DNA from: Desulfomonile tiedjei
GTDB taxonomy: Bacteria; Desulfobacterota; Desulfomonilia; Desulfomonilales; Desulfomonilaceae
Assembly (NCBI GenBank): GCA_020722215.1
Contig: DYLG01000006.1
Location: 1-39,321, forward strand
Length of the DNA: 39,321 bases
Direction of reading: 5' to 3'
Positions 24,041 to 32,456 of the stretch are shown one piece after another. Under the pieces are notes generated by a model. The model was not told the origin of the DNA and made no database searches. It saw only the letters and a program-made list of their open reading frames with translations. The translations under genes were made by a program, and so were the position numbers. The stretch's first letter is position 1. Each line of letters opens with the position of its first letter.

Positions 24041-26635
24041 CTAGAGCTGGCTGGCGCGTTTCCTGAAGTGCATGCGCACAATTTCTGCCACAGTATTGAT
24101 GACAAAGGTCATGGCAAAGAGAACCAAACCCGTCATGAACAGCAGGCGGTAGAGCGTGTCGCCCTTGGGGGCCTCGGGGAGTTCCACCGCGATATTTGCG
24201 GACAAGGCTCGCAGACCGTCGAATATACTCATGTCTATGAGGGGCGTATTGCCGGTAGCCATCACCACTATCATTGTCTCGCCCACGGCACGGCCCATGC
24301 CGATCATCACCGCAGAAAAAACTCCGCTGATTGCAGTGGGCAAGATGATCCAGATGGCGGTTTGCCAGGGAGTGGCCCCACATCCAAGACTTGCCGCGCG
24401 CAGGTGTTCGGGGACGGCGTTCAGTGCGTCCTCTGCCAGCGTGTATATGATCGGAATCACGGCAAAGCCCATGGCAAAGCCCACAACCATGGTATTGCGT
24501 TGCATGTAGTCGCCGATTACCGAACCGCGAGCGTCAAGGCCGAGTTTCTGCAAGATCAGGGCGCCGGCGTACGATAAGCCTACGGTGAGCAGTGCAATTG
24601 CAGACCATCGGCCCAGGTCGAGAGCCGCGGCCCAAAAAGGATGGAAGCCAATCAAGTGTCTCTTAATTCTGCTGCCGATGAGCCTCTCCGACAGAATCGA
24701 GACCCCCAGCGCAGACAGGGGCGTTAAAAGCAGAAACAGAAAAGGAGTGGCTTCTCCATGTCTGCCGTTTAGCCAGCCCTTGAAGTCGCCTCCGAATGCC
24801 CAGGACTCCACTATCGGGGCAAGTAGATATGCACTGTACAGGCCCAGGCCAACCACAACAAACATCACGATGAACTTGGGCGTCCCGTCGAACCGAACTG
24901 CCATTCGAGGAGGAAGCATTTGCCAAAGGTAAGCGGCAAGCATCAGCGTAGTGGGCAGCACCCCGAAGGCCAGAATTACCGCCACGATCCACGTCTCGAC
25001 AAAAGGAGCGAGAACAAGGGCTGCTATGAACCCCAACACAACGGAAGGTACGGAAGCCATTACTTCTATAACGGGCTTGAGCTTCCCTCTCATGTTGGGA
25101 CTCAGGAACTCGGAGGTGTAAATCGCAGCCAGAATGGCAATAGGAATCGAAAACAACAGGGAGTAAAAAGTTGCCTTGAGAGTCCCGAATATGAGCGGAA
25201 TCAGTGAAAGTTTCGGCTCAAAAGCTTCTGTAGCTCCAGAGGACTGCCAGGTGTACGATGGTGCGCCATAGCCTTCGTACCAGACCTTGCCGAAAAGCGT
25301 TCCGAGCGAGATTTCAGGATAATGCAGCTCCAAATTCCAGAAATCGGTCATTCCGCCCTTTCGTGCCGCCAGCAGGGCGTCGTCGCGCGGGGCCATGGTC
25401 ATACGCGTGTCTTGATTGTCGGCACGAGGTTCCTTCAGCTTGAGCAAGGTCCTGCACGTGGTTCCCTGCCTCACCCAGACCTCACCCTGCGCATCAGCCG
25501 TAGCGAACACCTTTCCTCTCCGGCTGGGAGCAAACGCAACGATTGCCGAGCGTTGAGGCTCGAAACTCCTCGTATGGACCAAGGCGTATCCGTCGGAACT
25601 GTCTGCTTCATTTCGTCTGAGCACGAAATATATGTTCACTGAACCGTCCGAGCCACCGACCACAATCGAGGCCTCGCCCAGCAGGTAGGCCAGGATGTTC
25701 AACTGAACTCCATCCGTTAGTACTTGGGCGGTCTCAGCAAGGTGAGGGCTTGAAGGATCCCTTATGTTGAAGCGATAGACTCGTCCATTCTTGTCCCCGA
25801 ATAATACGTCGGTGGCCAGTTCGTTGATCAGGGCGTGACTTATGGCAGCGTCCCTCTTGAGAGGCGGCAAGACTATCTTTTCGGTCGAAAGGGTCATCTT
25901 CCGAGTGAGGCGGTTCAATTTCGATTCAGCAAAAACAAGAGTTCCGACGCGCGCTTGGTCCATGACAGCCAGAGTTTGCTTCGGCGTGCCGCCAAAACGG
26001 GTGAAGCGGTAGTCCATGGCCATGATAGGGCTGCCGGTTTCGGATACTTTGATTTCCGGGTCCAGCGCGAGCTTCATCGTGCACTTGCGCGTCTGGTCGC
26101 CCGGAATCCTGCTGTAAACCGCAGACCCGTCGGTGGAATCCCTTTCATCCAGCACCTTCAACGCGTCGGGCAACTCAGCCGGGCCGAAGATCTCCGTCTC
26201 GAAGATCAACCGCCCCAGGCGTACAGTCCCGTCGGAAAATCCGAAGGCCACGTTGGAAGGATTGATTCCCTGCGAAAAGGCTGTGACCTGCTTTCCCTCC
26301 AAGTCGAAAGACTCGGTTTTCAGCGGAGTGCCCGTGGCGGGGTGCCAGACAACGACCTTACCGTCGGGACCAATCTTGGCGGCAATGGCCTTGAACTCGT
26401 CCACTGCCAGGCCCAGAACGGGTTGATCCGGTTCAGGGGCCAAGAAGGCATTGTGGGACTGGGCTTTTCCGCCTTTGAAGAGCGGAAGCACTACAGCCAC
26501 GAGAAATATCATGATGCCGAAAACCGCACCGATTACCGCTATGCCGCCGATCGAGATCACCCGATCCGCGACCTTATCAGCGATCAATACCCAGCGACGC
26601 GCTTTTCTGGTCCCAGTACCATCCGAATTGGTCAT
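24041..26635 (-). CDS. pstC: Phosphate ABC transporter permease PstC, extended form
   Basis: 864 residues, nearly three times the usual PstC. First membrane span about 28-55. Then a periplasmic region of about 420 residues built of short beta repeats (KIGPDGKVVVWHPATG, FGFSDGTVRLGRLIFE, VLFGDKNGRVYRFNI, VVGGSDGSVNIYFVL, KVFATADAQGEVWVRQG), which look like WD40/beta-propeller blades. The permease core begins near 485, with EAA-loop EDALNAVPEHLRAASLGCGATPW. The fusion matches the COG4590-type permeases (from memory). Role: with PstA forms the phosphate channel. What the propeller binds is unknown. Start ATG 26635 has a weak ribosome site. Located between pstS (133 bases upstream, with terminator) and pstA. 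Confidence 0.93.
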   Translation of the reverse strand: MTNSDGTGTRKARRWVLIADKVADRVISIGGIAVIGAVFGIMIFLVAVVLPLFKGGKAQSHNAFLAPEPDQPVLGLAVDEFKAIAAKIGPDGKVVVWHPATGTPLKTESFDLEGKQVTAFSQGINPSNVAFGFSDGTVRLGRLIFETEIFGPAELPDALKVLDERDSTDGSAVYSRIPGDQTRKCTMKLALDPEIKVSETGSPIMAMDYRFTRFGGTPKQTLAVMDQARVGTLVFAESKLNRLTRKMTLSTEKIVLPPLKRDAAISHALINELATDVLFGDKNGRVYRFNIRDPSSPHLAETAQVLTDGVQLNILAYLLGEASIVVGGSDGSVNIYFVLRRNEADSSDGYALVHTRSFEPQRSAIVAFAPSRRGKVFATADAQGEVWVRQGTTCRTLLKLKEPRADNQDTRMTMAPRDDALLAARKGGMTDFWNLELHYPEISLGTLFGKVWYEGYGAPSYTWQSSGATEAFEPKLSLIPLIFGTLKATFYSLLFSIPIAILAAIYTSEFLSPNMRGKLKPVIEVMASVPSVVLGFIAALVLAPFVETWIVAVILAFGVLPTTLMLAAYLWQMLPPRMAVRFDGTPKFIVMFVVVGLGLYSAYLLAPIVESWAFGGDFKGWLNGRHGEATPFLFLLLTPLSALGVSILSERLIGSRIKRHLIGFHPFWAAALDLGRWSAIALLTVGLSYAGALILQKLGLDARGSVIGDYMQRNTMVVGFAMGFAVIPIIYTLAEDALNAVPEHLRAASLGCGATPWQTAIWIILPTAISGVFSAVMIGMGRAVGETMIVVMATGNTPLIDMSIFDGLRALSANIAVELPEAPKGDTLYRLLFMTGLVLFAMTFVINTVAEIVRMHFRKRASQL

Positions 26636-26702
26636 TGCAGGTCCAGCACCTTTTCAAGCTTTTTATCAGACAAATCGAGTATTTCTTTTGGCAAAGGCTC
26701 CG

Positions 26703-26740
26703 GAAAACGCAGGCCGAGACCGTGAGGTCCCGGCCCCTGC
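26703..26740 (-). terminator. Terminator-like hairpin between pstS and pstC
   Basis: On the minus strand GGCCGGGACC pairs with GGTCTCGGCC around TCAC (one G:T pair), extended by GCA/TGC with a 2-base bulge, followed by TTTT. Partial termination here would give more PstS than permease, as is usual for binding-protein genes. Confidence 0.7.
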
Positions 26741-26768
26741 CCGCGTCTTTTTCTTGAGGCTCCGATAT

Positions 26769-27743
26769 CTATTTCGTCATCCCGCCGGCCTTGAGGTTCT
26801 CCTCAGCCTGGGCCCATGAAATTGGATAGAAATGGGCCTTCAATACGCAAGACTGCCCTTCCTTGGAATTGACAAACTTTATGAACTCGGCCATCAAGGG
26901 TGTCAATGCCTGTTTGGGGCTCTTGTTGAAGTACTGGTACAGGTCGCGGGCCAGTGGATAATCTCCGCTGTAAGCATGTGCGGGGTTCATCGGATCAAAG
27001 TACTTTCCGGCCTGTTTTCCGATGAGAACCACCTTAACATCAGCAGTCTTGTAGCCCACACCCGAATAGCCGATTGCATACTTGTCCGAAGCCACGGCAT
27101 TGATCACCCCGGAGGAGCCGGATTGCTCCTTGACTGTGTCCTTGTAGTCCCCGTGGGCCAACGCCTCTTCCTTGAAGTAAGCGTAGGTTCCGGACGCGGA
27201 GTTGCGGCCGTACAGGACGATCGGCTTGTCCGCCCACTCTCCCGTGAGACCCAGGTCGCCCCACGTCTTGATATCCTTGGAGCCGCTTTTAAAGGTCTTC
27301 GAAAAGATCCCGTCAAGCTGGGCAAGGGTAAGCCCTTTGATAGGATTGTCCTTGTGCACGAAAACCGCAAGAGCGTCTATGGCCACGGAGATGCGCGCAG
27401 GCTTATAACCGAACTTTTTCTCGAACTTCTCTATTTCGCTCGGCTTCATCTCCCGGGACATGTCTCCGATCTGCGCTGTTCCTTCGATCAATGCGGGCGG
27501 CGCAGTACCTGATCCTTTGCCCTCAAGGGATGTCTTGACACTGGGATAAAACTTGGTAAATGCCTCGCACAGATAGCCCACCAGGTTATTCAACGTGTCC
27601 GATCCGACGAACTTCAGCTCCCCGGATACTCCACTCACCTTCTGGTAAGCCGGGAACTTCGGATCGATGTCCACTGCCATGGCCGGCGCCGCAACAATCA
27701 GCACGCTCACACAAATGGCAAGCAGAGATAGCCTCTTAAACAT
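26769..27743 (-). CDS. pstS: Periplasmic phosphate-binding protein
   Basis: 324 residues. Signal peptide MFKRLSLLAICVSVLIVAAPAMA, cleaved after AMA; no lipobox. Phosphate-binding elements of PstS are present: FVGSDTLNNLV near the start, GKGSGTAPPALIEGTAQIGDMSREM, GRNSASGTYAYFKE and the GSSGVINAVASDKYAIGYSGVGY loop. It captures phosphate and delivers it to PstCA. AAGGAGG lies 6 bases before ATG 27743. First gene of the pst operon; a terminator-like hairpin follows. The upstream 200 bases contain three TAACC repeats and a region CTAACAT-4-CTAATAA that loosely resembles a Pho box, but the match is poor. Confidence 0.95.
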   Translation of the reverse strand: MFKRLSLLAICVSVLIVAAPAMAVDIDPKFPAYQKVSGVSGELKFVGSDTLNNLVGYLCEAFTKFYPSVKTSLEGKGSGTAPPALIEGTAQIGDMSREMKPSEIEKFEKKFGYKPARISVAIDALAVFVHKDNPIKGLTLAQLDGIFSKTFKSGSKDIKTWGDLGLTGEWADKPIVLYGRNSASGTYAYFKEEALAHGDYKDTVKEQSGSSGVINAVASDKYAIGYSGVGYKTADVKVVLIGKQAGKYFDPMNPAHAYSGDYPLARDLYQYFNKSPKQALTPLMAEFIKFVNSKEGQSCVLKAHFYPISWAQAEENLKAGGMTK

Positions 27744-27858
27744 TCATGACCTCCTTAGATTTTCGAGTTAAGAACTGCGAGCAAATCTCGTGGTTGCACT
27801 TGAAAGATGGGCGGACTTTATTAGCGAAATGTTAGGACGGCAATAGAAAACCATGAGC

Positions 27859-27876
27859 TAACCGGTAACCATAACC
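27859..27876. promoter_or_regulatory. Three TAACC/GGTTA repeats upstream of pstS
   Basis: TAACC occurs at 27859-27863, 27866-27870 and 27872-27876, read as GGTTA on the pstS strand, about 120 bases upstream of the pstS ATG. Spacing is 6-7 bases, so an activator site is possible. No known binding protein is assigned. Confidence 0.3.
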
Positions 27877-27958
27877 GATTGGTATCCCGGCACAATTTCG
27901 ACTCCGGCGCCGTCTGTTTTGTTCCGCGAAAGGTCCGGGCTCGTTCATTCAAGAGACC

Positions 27959-28753
27959 TCATAACATGCCGGATAACCTGGCGAAAAACTCGATTATGAC
28001 CGGCCCGGCCATTACGTACGTTACTGCTCCCACCGCGATGAACGGTCCATAAGGTATCGGCGTTGTTGAATCCACGCCGCGCAGAACCATGCCGGATATG
28101 CCGATCGCTGCACCGGTCACGGATGAAAAGAACAACACGAACACGACGCCGACCGGTCCCGTGAACGTCCCGATCATTGCAAGCAGTTTCACATCGCCGC
28201 CGCCAAGCCCTTCCGTCCCGCGAATCATTTCGTAGAGCACCGCAGGCACATAGAGCACCGCTCCCCCCAGCACCATGCCGATCAGCGAGGACTTCCAATC
28301 CATTCCCGGAATCAGGCCCAGAATCGAAGCTCCCAACCCGATGGGCAAGCCGTTGAGGGATATCTCGTCCGGGATGATCATGTGATCCAGGTCTATCCAG
28401 AAGACCACAACCATGGCGGCGCAAAACACGGAAAACACAAGAAGGGCGGGCGAGTATCCAATCCGGACATAGAGCCCGCAAAACAAAGCCCCTGTGACGA
28501 GTTCCACCAGCAGATATCGGGGAGAAATCCGCGTTGCGCAGTCTCTGCATCGGCCCCTGAGAGCGAGGTAACTCACTATGGGAATGTTGTCGTAAAAGCG
28601 GATGGGGCTGCCGCATTGCGGGCACCTTGAAGGAGGCGAGACAATGGATTGCTCCATGGGAAGCCTCAGAATGACGACGTTCAGAAAACTTCCTATTGCA
28701 GCGCCGTATACGAACGAGACTAGCATCCAGTAAAGACTTTGATCACCAGCCAT
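27959..28753 (-). CDS. Prepilin peptidase / N-methyltransferase (A24 family)
   Basis: 264 residues, polytopic membrane protein. Cleaves the leader of type IV pilin-like proteins and methylates the new N-terminus. The N-terminal domain has the signature GSFLNVVILRLP and the zinc-binding pairs C44-C47 and C69-C72 of the methyltransferase part. Catalytic aspartates are in the WIDLDHMIIPD (D121/D123) and GGGDVKL (D187) motifs. Start moved to ATG 28753, which has AGGAG 6 bases upstream and begins right before the first membrane helix; a longer frame to 28903 adds an atypical Cys/Arg-rich tail. It is the PilD/GspO type. It links to the motility genes nearby but no pilin gene is in the window. Confidence 0.92.
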   Translation of the reverse strand: MAGDQSLYWMLVSFVYGAAIGSFLNVVILRLPMEQSIVSPPSRCPQCGSPIRFYDNIPIVSYLALRGRCRDCATRISPRYLLVELVTGALFCGLYVRIGYSPALLVFSVFCAAMVVVFWIDLDHMIIPDEISLNGLPIGLGASILGLIPGMDWKSSLIGMVLGGAVLYVPAVLYEMIRGTEGLGGGDVKLLAMIGTFTGPVGVVFVLFFSSVTGAAIGISGMVLRGVDSTTPIPYGPFIAVGAVTYVMAGPVIIEFFARLSGML

Positions 28754-28826
28754 TTCAACTCCTGCGAAAGTATTCACATGAAAAGGCCATAGAGCAGGCC
28801 AACCGTGGCCGATTTCTCGCGTTCCG

Positions 28827-30506
28827 TTATGACAGGGGGGAGCCATGGCTGTTTGCCGGGCTTCGGGTCCGCATGGTTTCCGTTCCTGCCAAGGTGACCT
28901 CATAGGGGTATTCGCGCCGGATTAGCCAGGCCTGTTCGAGAGTGGCCACAATGACCGTCACGCAATCCAAGGGAACGCTTTCCAGGGCCAGGTCTTTGGG
29001 CAGCCTCCATTCACGTTCCACCGACCAGTCCGGTCCGGAATCTTTCAGGATTTGAAACAAGTACCTCTTATCCTTGGGCAGCGTGCGGAAAAGCTGCTCG
29101 CCCCCATAAATTACCGCTTCGGCGCCGAGCTTGATCAAGGTCGCCTTGTCGATTGCGATGCCGTAAGGCTCGAAGCTCCACCGGATGAGCCCGCTGCGCC
29201 ACTTGACAAGCTGCTCGAGTTCGCCGGGAAGGCACTCGGTGAAGGAAACCACAGGGACGTTGCCCCTGATCAGCCTGGCCGAACCGCGAATCAGGCCTTC
29301 GTCAAGAATACGCGTCAGGGTGTCGAATCCGGTGTGCCCACAAGTCGCGTGTCCGTCTATGAGACATTGGCAGTACTGTCCCAAGGTCTGACCAGGCCAC
29401 GGACCGCTGAGGGATCTCGTGTAATGAACAAGCCACAGGCCGCTTCCGGGCCAGTTCCGCAGCTTGAGAACTCGCCTTGGCACACGACCTTTTTCAACAG
29501 GGTTAGCGATTTCCCTCGGAGGTGATGCCGATTCGTCAGGCAACCAGATCGGCTCGATATTCCGGCCGGCATTGCTGCCCAGGATGTTGAGATTCCCGGC
29601 GGTCATGCTGTCGGCCTTGCCCGGAACGAATACCCTGATTCTCGTGCCTGTGCGGGACGCCTGTATGACGAGGGCTTCCATGTTCCCTCCCCCCCTCACC
29701 GCGGCCACGTAAACCGTCAGAGACAAGGCGATCACCAGCTTGTCCCGTTCACGATTCCTGGCCGCGGATGACGGCATTCCGCCAGGAGGAAACGGAGAAA
29801 CGACGAGGGTTGTGCGAGGATGAAAAAGATCATGGTGTCGATCGACAAACGCTTGCATCCGTTCACCGGACTGCATGAAAGGCAAAGCCTCGTCGCATAC
29901 CATGATGAGAGGGACCGAGCTGACTCGTGCGAGACGGCTGACTACAGCATAGGCCACAGTTCCGTAGCTTGAAACAACGGCGCAATGGTCCCTGCAAGCC
30001 TCGTGGAAAAGGATCCGCGTCACTCTGACCCAGGGTTCATCAGGAGCGATACGCCTTGGCTTGCGCGAATTCAGAACCGCAGCAGCCTTGAGGCCCGTCA
30101 CATCCGCGCTGCCCCATGCAAAGAGCATTGGAGGCAGATCGGGCAGGCTCTCGCCAGGAAGCCCCTGGGTGTGCCGTCTTAGCACTCTAAGGCCGCGGGC
30201 CAGCCATTGATCCACTCTCCTCATCGCGTGTTCCACCCGGGACGAATTGGGTCTTGCTTCCGCTCCTAACTCAACGCCGAGCCTGTAGCAGGCGTCGGCC
30301 AATGCCGCGACTATACTTCCTGACGATGAAACACCGATGCGAGCCATCTCCAAGGCGACACGAATCCGTTGCAGACAACCGAGCGAAGAGCGCGATTCAA
30401 GGAGGGCGCAAGCAAGAAGGGCTGGGGCGACTTCCTCCCGACTCATCGTACGCCAAGGAGCATCTTCGGCAACCGTATCCTGGTTCATCGATGAAATTGA
30501 CACCAC
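28827..30506 (-). CDS. DprA/SLOG-like domain fused to an ART-like C-terminal domain; function unknown
   Basis: 559 residues, no signal peptide or membrane span. Residues 1-120 are helical and unrecognised. Residues about 125-325 follow the DprA (DNA-processing A) Rossmann pattern: PMLFAWG, AAVLNSRKP (for VAIVGSR), VVSSYGTVAYA, VSPFPPGG, RNRERDKLVIALS (for RNRIIAGLS), then FVPG and GNLNILGSNAG. Residues about 357-535 form a second domain with HYTRSLSGPWPGQ (H361), VVSFTE (422-424), PYGIAI, AEAVIYG and DWSVEREWR (E497/E499). That pattern recalls DUF2971/AbiGi/DarT-like families; ADP-ribosyltransferase activity is inference only. Start GTG 30506 has GAAGG at good spacing; ATG 30491 is the alternative. 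It lies 73 bases upstream of the prepilin peptidase gene. Confidence 0.65.
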   Translation of the reverse strand: MVSISSMNQDTVAEDAPWRTMSREEVAPALLACALLESRSSLGCLQRIRVALEMARIGVSSSGSIVAALADACYRLGVELGAEARPNSSRVEHAMRRVDQWLARGLRVLRRHTQGLPGESLPDLPPMLFAWGSADVTGLKAAAVLNSRKPRRIAPDEPWVRVTRILFHEACRDHCAVVSSYGTVAYAVVSRLARVSSVPLIMVCDEALPFMQSGERMQAFVDRHHDLFHPRTTLVVSPFPPGGMPSSAARNRERDKLVIALSLTVYVAAVRGGGNMEALVIQASRTGTRIRVFVPGKADSMTAGNLNILGSNAGRNIEPIWLPDESASPPREIANPVEKGRVPRRVLKLRNWPGSGLWLVHYTRSLSGPWPGQTLGQYCQCLIDGHATCGHTGFDTLTRILDEGLIRGSARLIRGNVPVVSFTECLPGELEQLVKWRSGLIRWSFEPYGIAIDKATLIKLGAEAVIYGGEQLFRTLPKDKRYLFQILKDSGPDWSVEREWRLPKDLALESVPLDCVTVIVATLEQAWLIRREYPYEVTLAGTETMRTRSPANSHGSPLS

Positions 30507-30681
30507 TGAGCCTTCGATGAGGCGTGACCGGATGGGTGGACTTTCTCAAGAAATCTCCCCGCCTGCACCCTCCTCGACGAGCGCCTGGCACGGAACGGCT
30601 CTCGGCAAATTCCTACGGTCGGTTGTCCGCCCAAAGCCTGTGTTGGGCCGCATAAGCGCAGGCTTCAGCGATGCGAACAGG

Positions 30682-32433
30682 TCATGGCAGTGAGCTTGGG
30701 CTTTCCTCTCCGGTGAGGACTGCCAGGATGTTTTTCAGCCTTTCAAGGTCCTTGACCGTAACCCGGTTTCTGTTGACTTTCACGATGTCCAGAGATTCCA
30801 GCTTGCCGAGGTATTTCTTGACTTGAAGGGAGTCGTCAAGCCTGAACATGTCCCTCAATTCCTTAACGTCCACGGATGTATCTTTTCTGACCGAGTTCCT
30901 GATATGCAGATATGCCAGGCCGGATAAGAGGCGACTGAGATCGTCTTTGTGGAGAAGACCCGCCAGGAGGGCCTCGGAATCTCTGAGTTTTTCCACCAGG
31001 CCGATAATGATTCCGCGGGAGAAGTCCTGGGGAATGAGCTTGAAGAAGGCATCCTTCTCTATCTTGACAAGAGTGCAGTCTTGGAGGGCCCTGGTATAGC
31101 CGCACCGATAGCCGTTGTCCAGCAATCCGGTCTCTCCGAAGAAGTCCCCTTCCTCCAGGACGGCAATGGTTTGCTTGATCTGTCCGGCCTGGAAGAAGTG
31201 TCCAACTTTTCCGGATTTGATGAAATATACGCAACTTGCCGGATCGTCGTGATGGAAGACAAGCTTGCCTGAGCCGATGTTCTCCGTCTGCGTGAATGCC
31301 TTGGATATTTGACTGTCGGAAGGTTCTGTTGACTCCGCTGCCTCATCTGCTCTTAAGAAGTCTTTGCTCGGCCCGACCGGCATGTCCGTCTTTTCGAACG
31401 TCTCCAGGGACTCCATTCCCGTGGGTCCTTCATTGAAAAGCTTCTTCAGCCGCCGCTTGTCCATGGCGATTTCCCGGGGAAACAGCTCTCGCACATACTC
31501 GGAAAACACCCTTCTGTCCGTGACCAAGGAGCACTTAAGACTAACGGAGCGCAAATCGTCGATCATGTTCTCCATCCAGGGATAGCGGTCTTCAGGGTGT
31601 GCCGCCATGGCCTTTATCAGGACCGGCTTGATCTCGGGATGGATGCGGTCATCGCCCTCGACTCTGGCGCGGACGTCCATTTCGAGAATCAATTTGACAG
31701 TATCACCGGCGGTTTCTTGATGATCCACCAGACGTTCCCCGGTGAGAAGCTCGTAAAGGAACAGGCCTGCGCCGTAGATGTCCACCCGATGATCCGTAGG
31801 TTTGCCGCGAATCTGTTCCGGAGAAAAGTACAGGAGCTTGCCCGCCACCGGCAAGCCGTTGGAATTGGATTGATCAAGAAATATCCTGGCGATACCGAAG
31901 TCGATGATCTTTACGTCGCTCTCATAGGAAATCATTACATTGAACGAATTGAGGTCCTGATGGACCAGTTTCATGTTTTCATCATTCGGGTCCTTCTTCC
32001 TATGGGCATATGCCAGACCGGCGGCCACCTCCATCATGACATACACCGCGAAATCCAGCCTGGGGAGACGGCCCGCTTTCCTGGCCTTGGACAGCATATG
32101 GGCCACGTTTCGGCCTTCAATGTACTCAAGAGCGATGTAGTATTCCCCATTTAGCATTCCCGCATCAATTATCTGCACGATGTTGACATGATTGAGCTGA
32201 GCCAGGGTTTTGGCTTCGTTCATGAACCTCTGGACATAGCGCGGCATTGCCGCGTATTCCGGAAAAAGTTTCTTGATGATGAGCGGTTTCTGGAAGCCCC
32301 CTGGGCCGACCATCTTGCCAAGATAGATGTCGGACATCCCGCCCCGAGAAACCCTCTCAACAAGGTAATACCTGCCGAAAAGGGAAGGCTTGAAGATGAC
32401 GGGCCGGCCTTTGTCCTTTGAATGAGTCACCAT
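30682..32433 (-). CDS. Serine/threonine protein kinase fused to cNMP-binding domain and winged helix
   Basis: 583 residues. Kinase domain about 18-300: Gly-rich loop SRGGMSDIYLG, ATP-binding K54/K55 (PLIIKKL), catalytic loop VHQDLNSFN (D160, N165), DFG 178-180, APE-like SPEQ. The usual HRDLKxxN is changed at R (Q159) and K (N162), though D and N remain. A linker of about 85 residues precedes a cyclic-nucleotide-binding fold (about 385-475: IKSGKVGHFFQ, VLEEGDFFGETGLLDNGYR) and a CRP-like C-terminal winged helix (about 500-575). This suggests nucleotide-gated phosphorylation or DNA binding, not shown. It starts 23 bases after the CheW-like gene and ends the Mgl operon. ATG 32433 has a weak ribosome site. 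Confidence 0.85.
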   Translation of the reverse strand: MVTHSKDKGRPVIFKPSLFGRYYLVERVSRGGMSDIYLGKMVGPGGFQKPLIIKKLFPEYAAMPRYVQRFMNEAKTLAQLNHVNIVQIIDAGMLNGEYYIALEYIEGRNVAHMLSKARKAGRLPRLDFAVYVMMEVAAGLAYAHRKKDPNDENMKLVHQDLNSFNVMISYESDVKIIDFGIARIFLDQSNSNGLPVAGKLLYFSPEQIRGKPTDHRVDIYGAGLFLYELLTGERLVDHQETAGDTVKLILEMDVRARVEGDDRIHPEIKPVLIKAMAAHPEDRYPWMENMIDDLRSVSLKCSLVTDRRVFSEYVRELFPREIAMDKRRLKKLFNEGPTGMESLETFEKTDMPVGPSKDFLRADEAAESTEPSDSQISKAFTQTENIGSGKLVFHHDDPASCVYFIKSGKVGHFFQAGQIKQTIAVLEEGDFFGETGLLDNGYRCGYTRALQDCTLVKIEKDAFFKLIPQDFSRGIIIGLVEKLRDSEALLAGLLHKDDLSRLLSGLAYLHIRNSVRKDTSVDVKELRDMFRLDDSLQVKKYLGKLESLDIVKVNRNRVTVKDLERLKNILAVLTGEESPSSLP

Positions 32434-32456
32434 GGATTTCTGGCTACTGAAAGACT

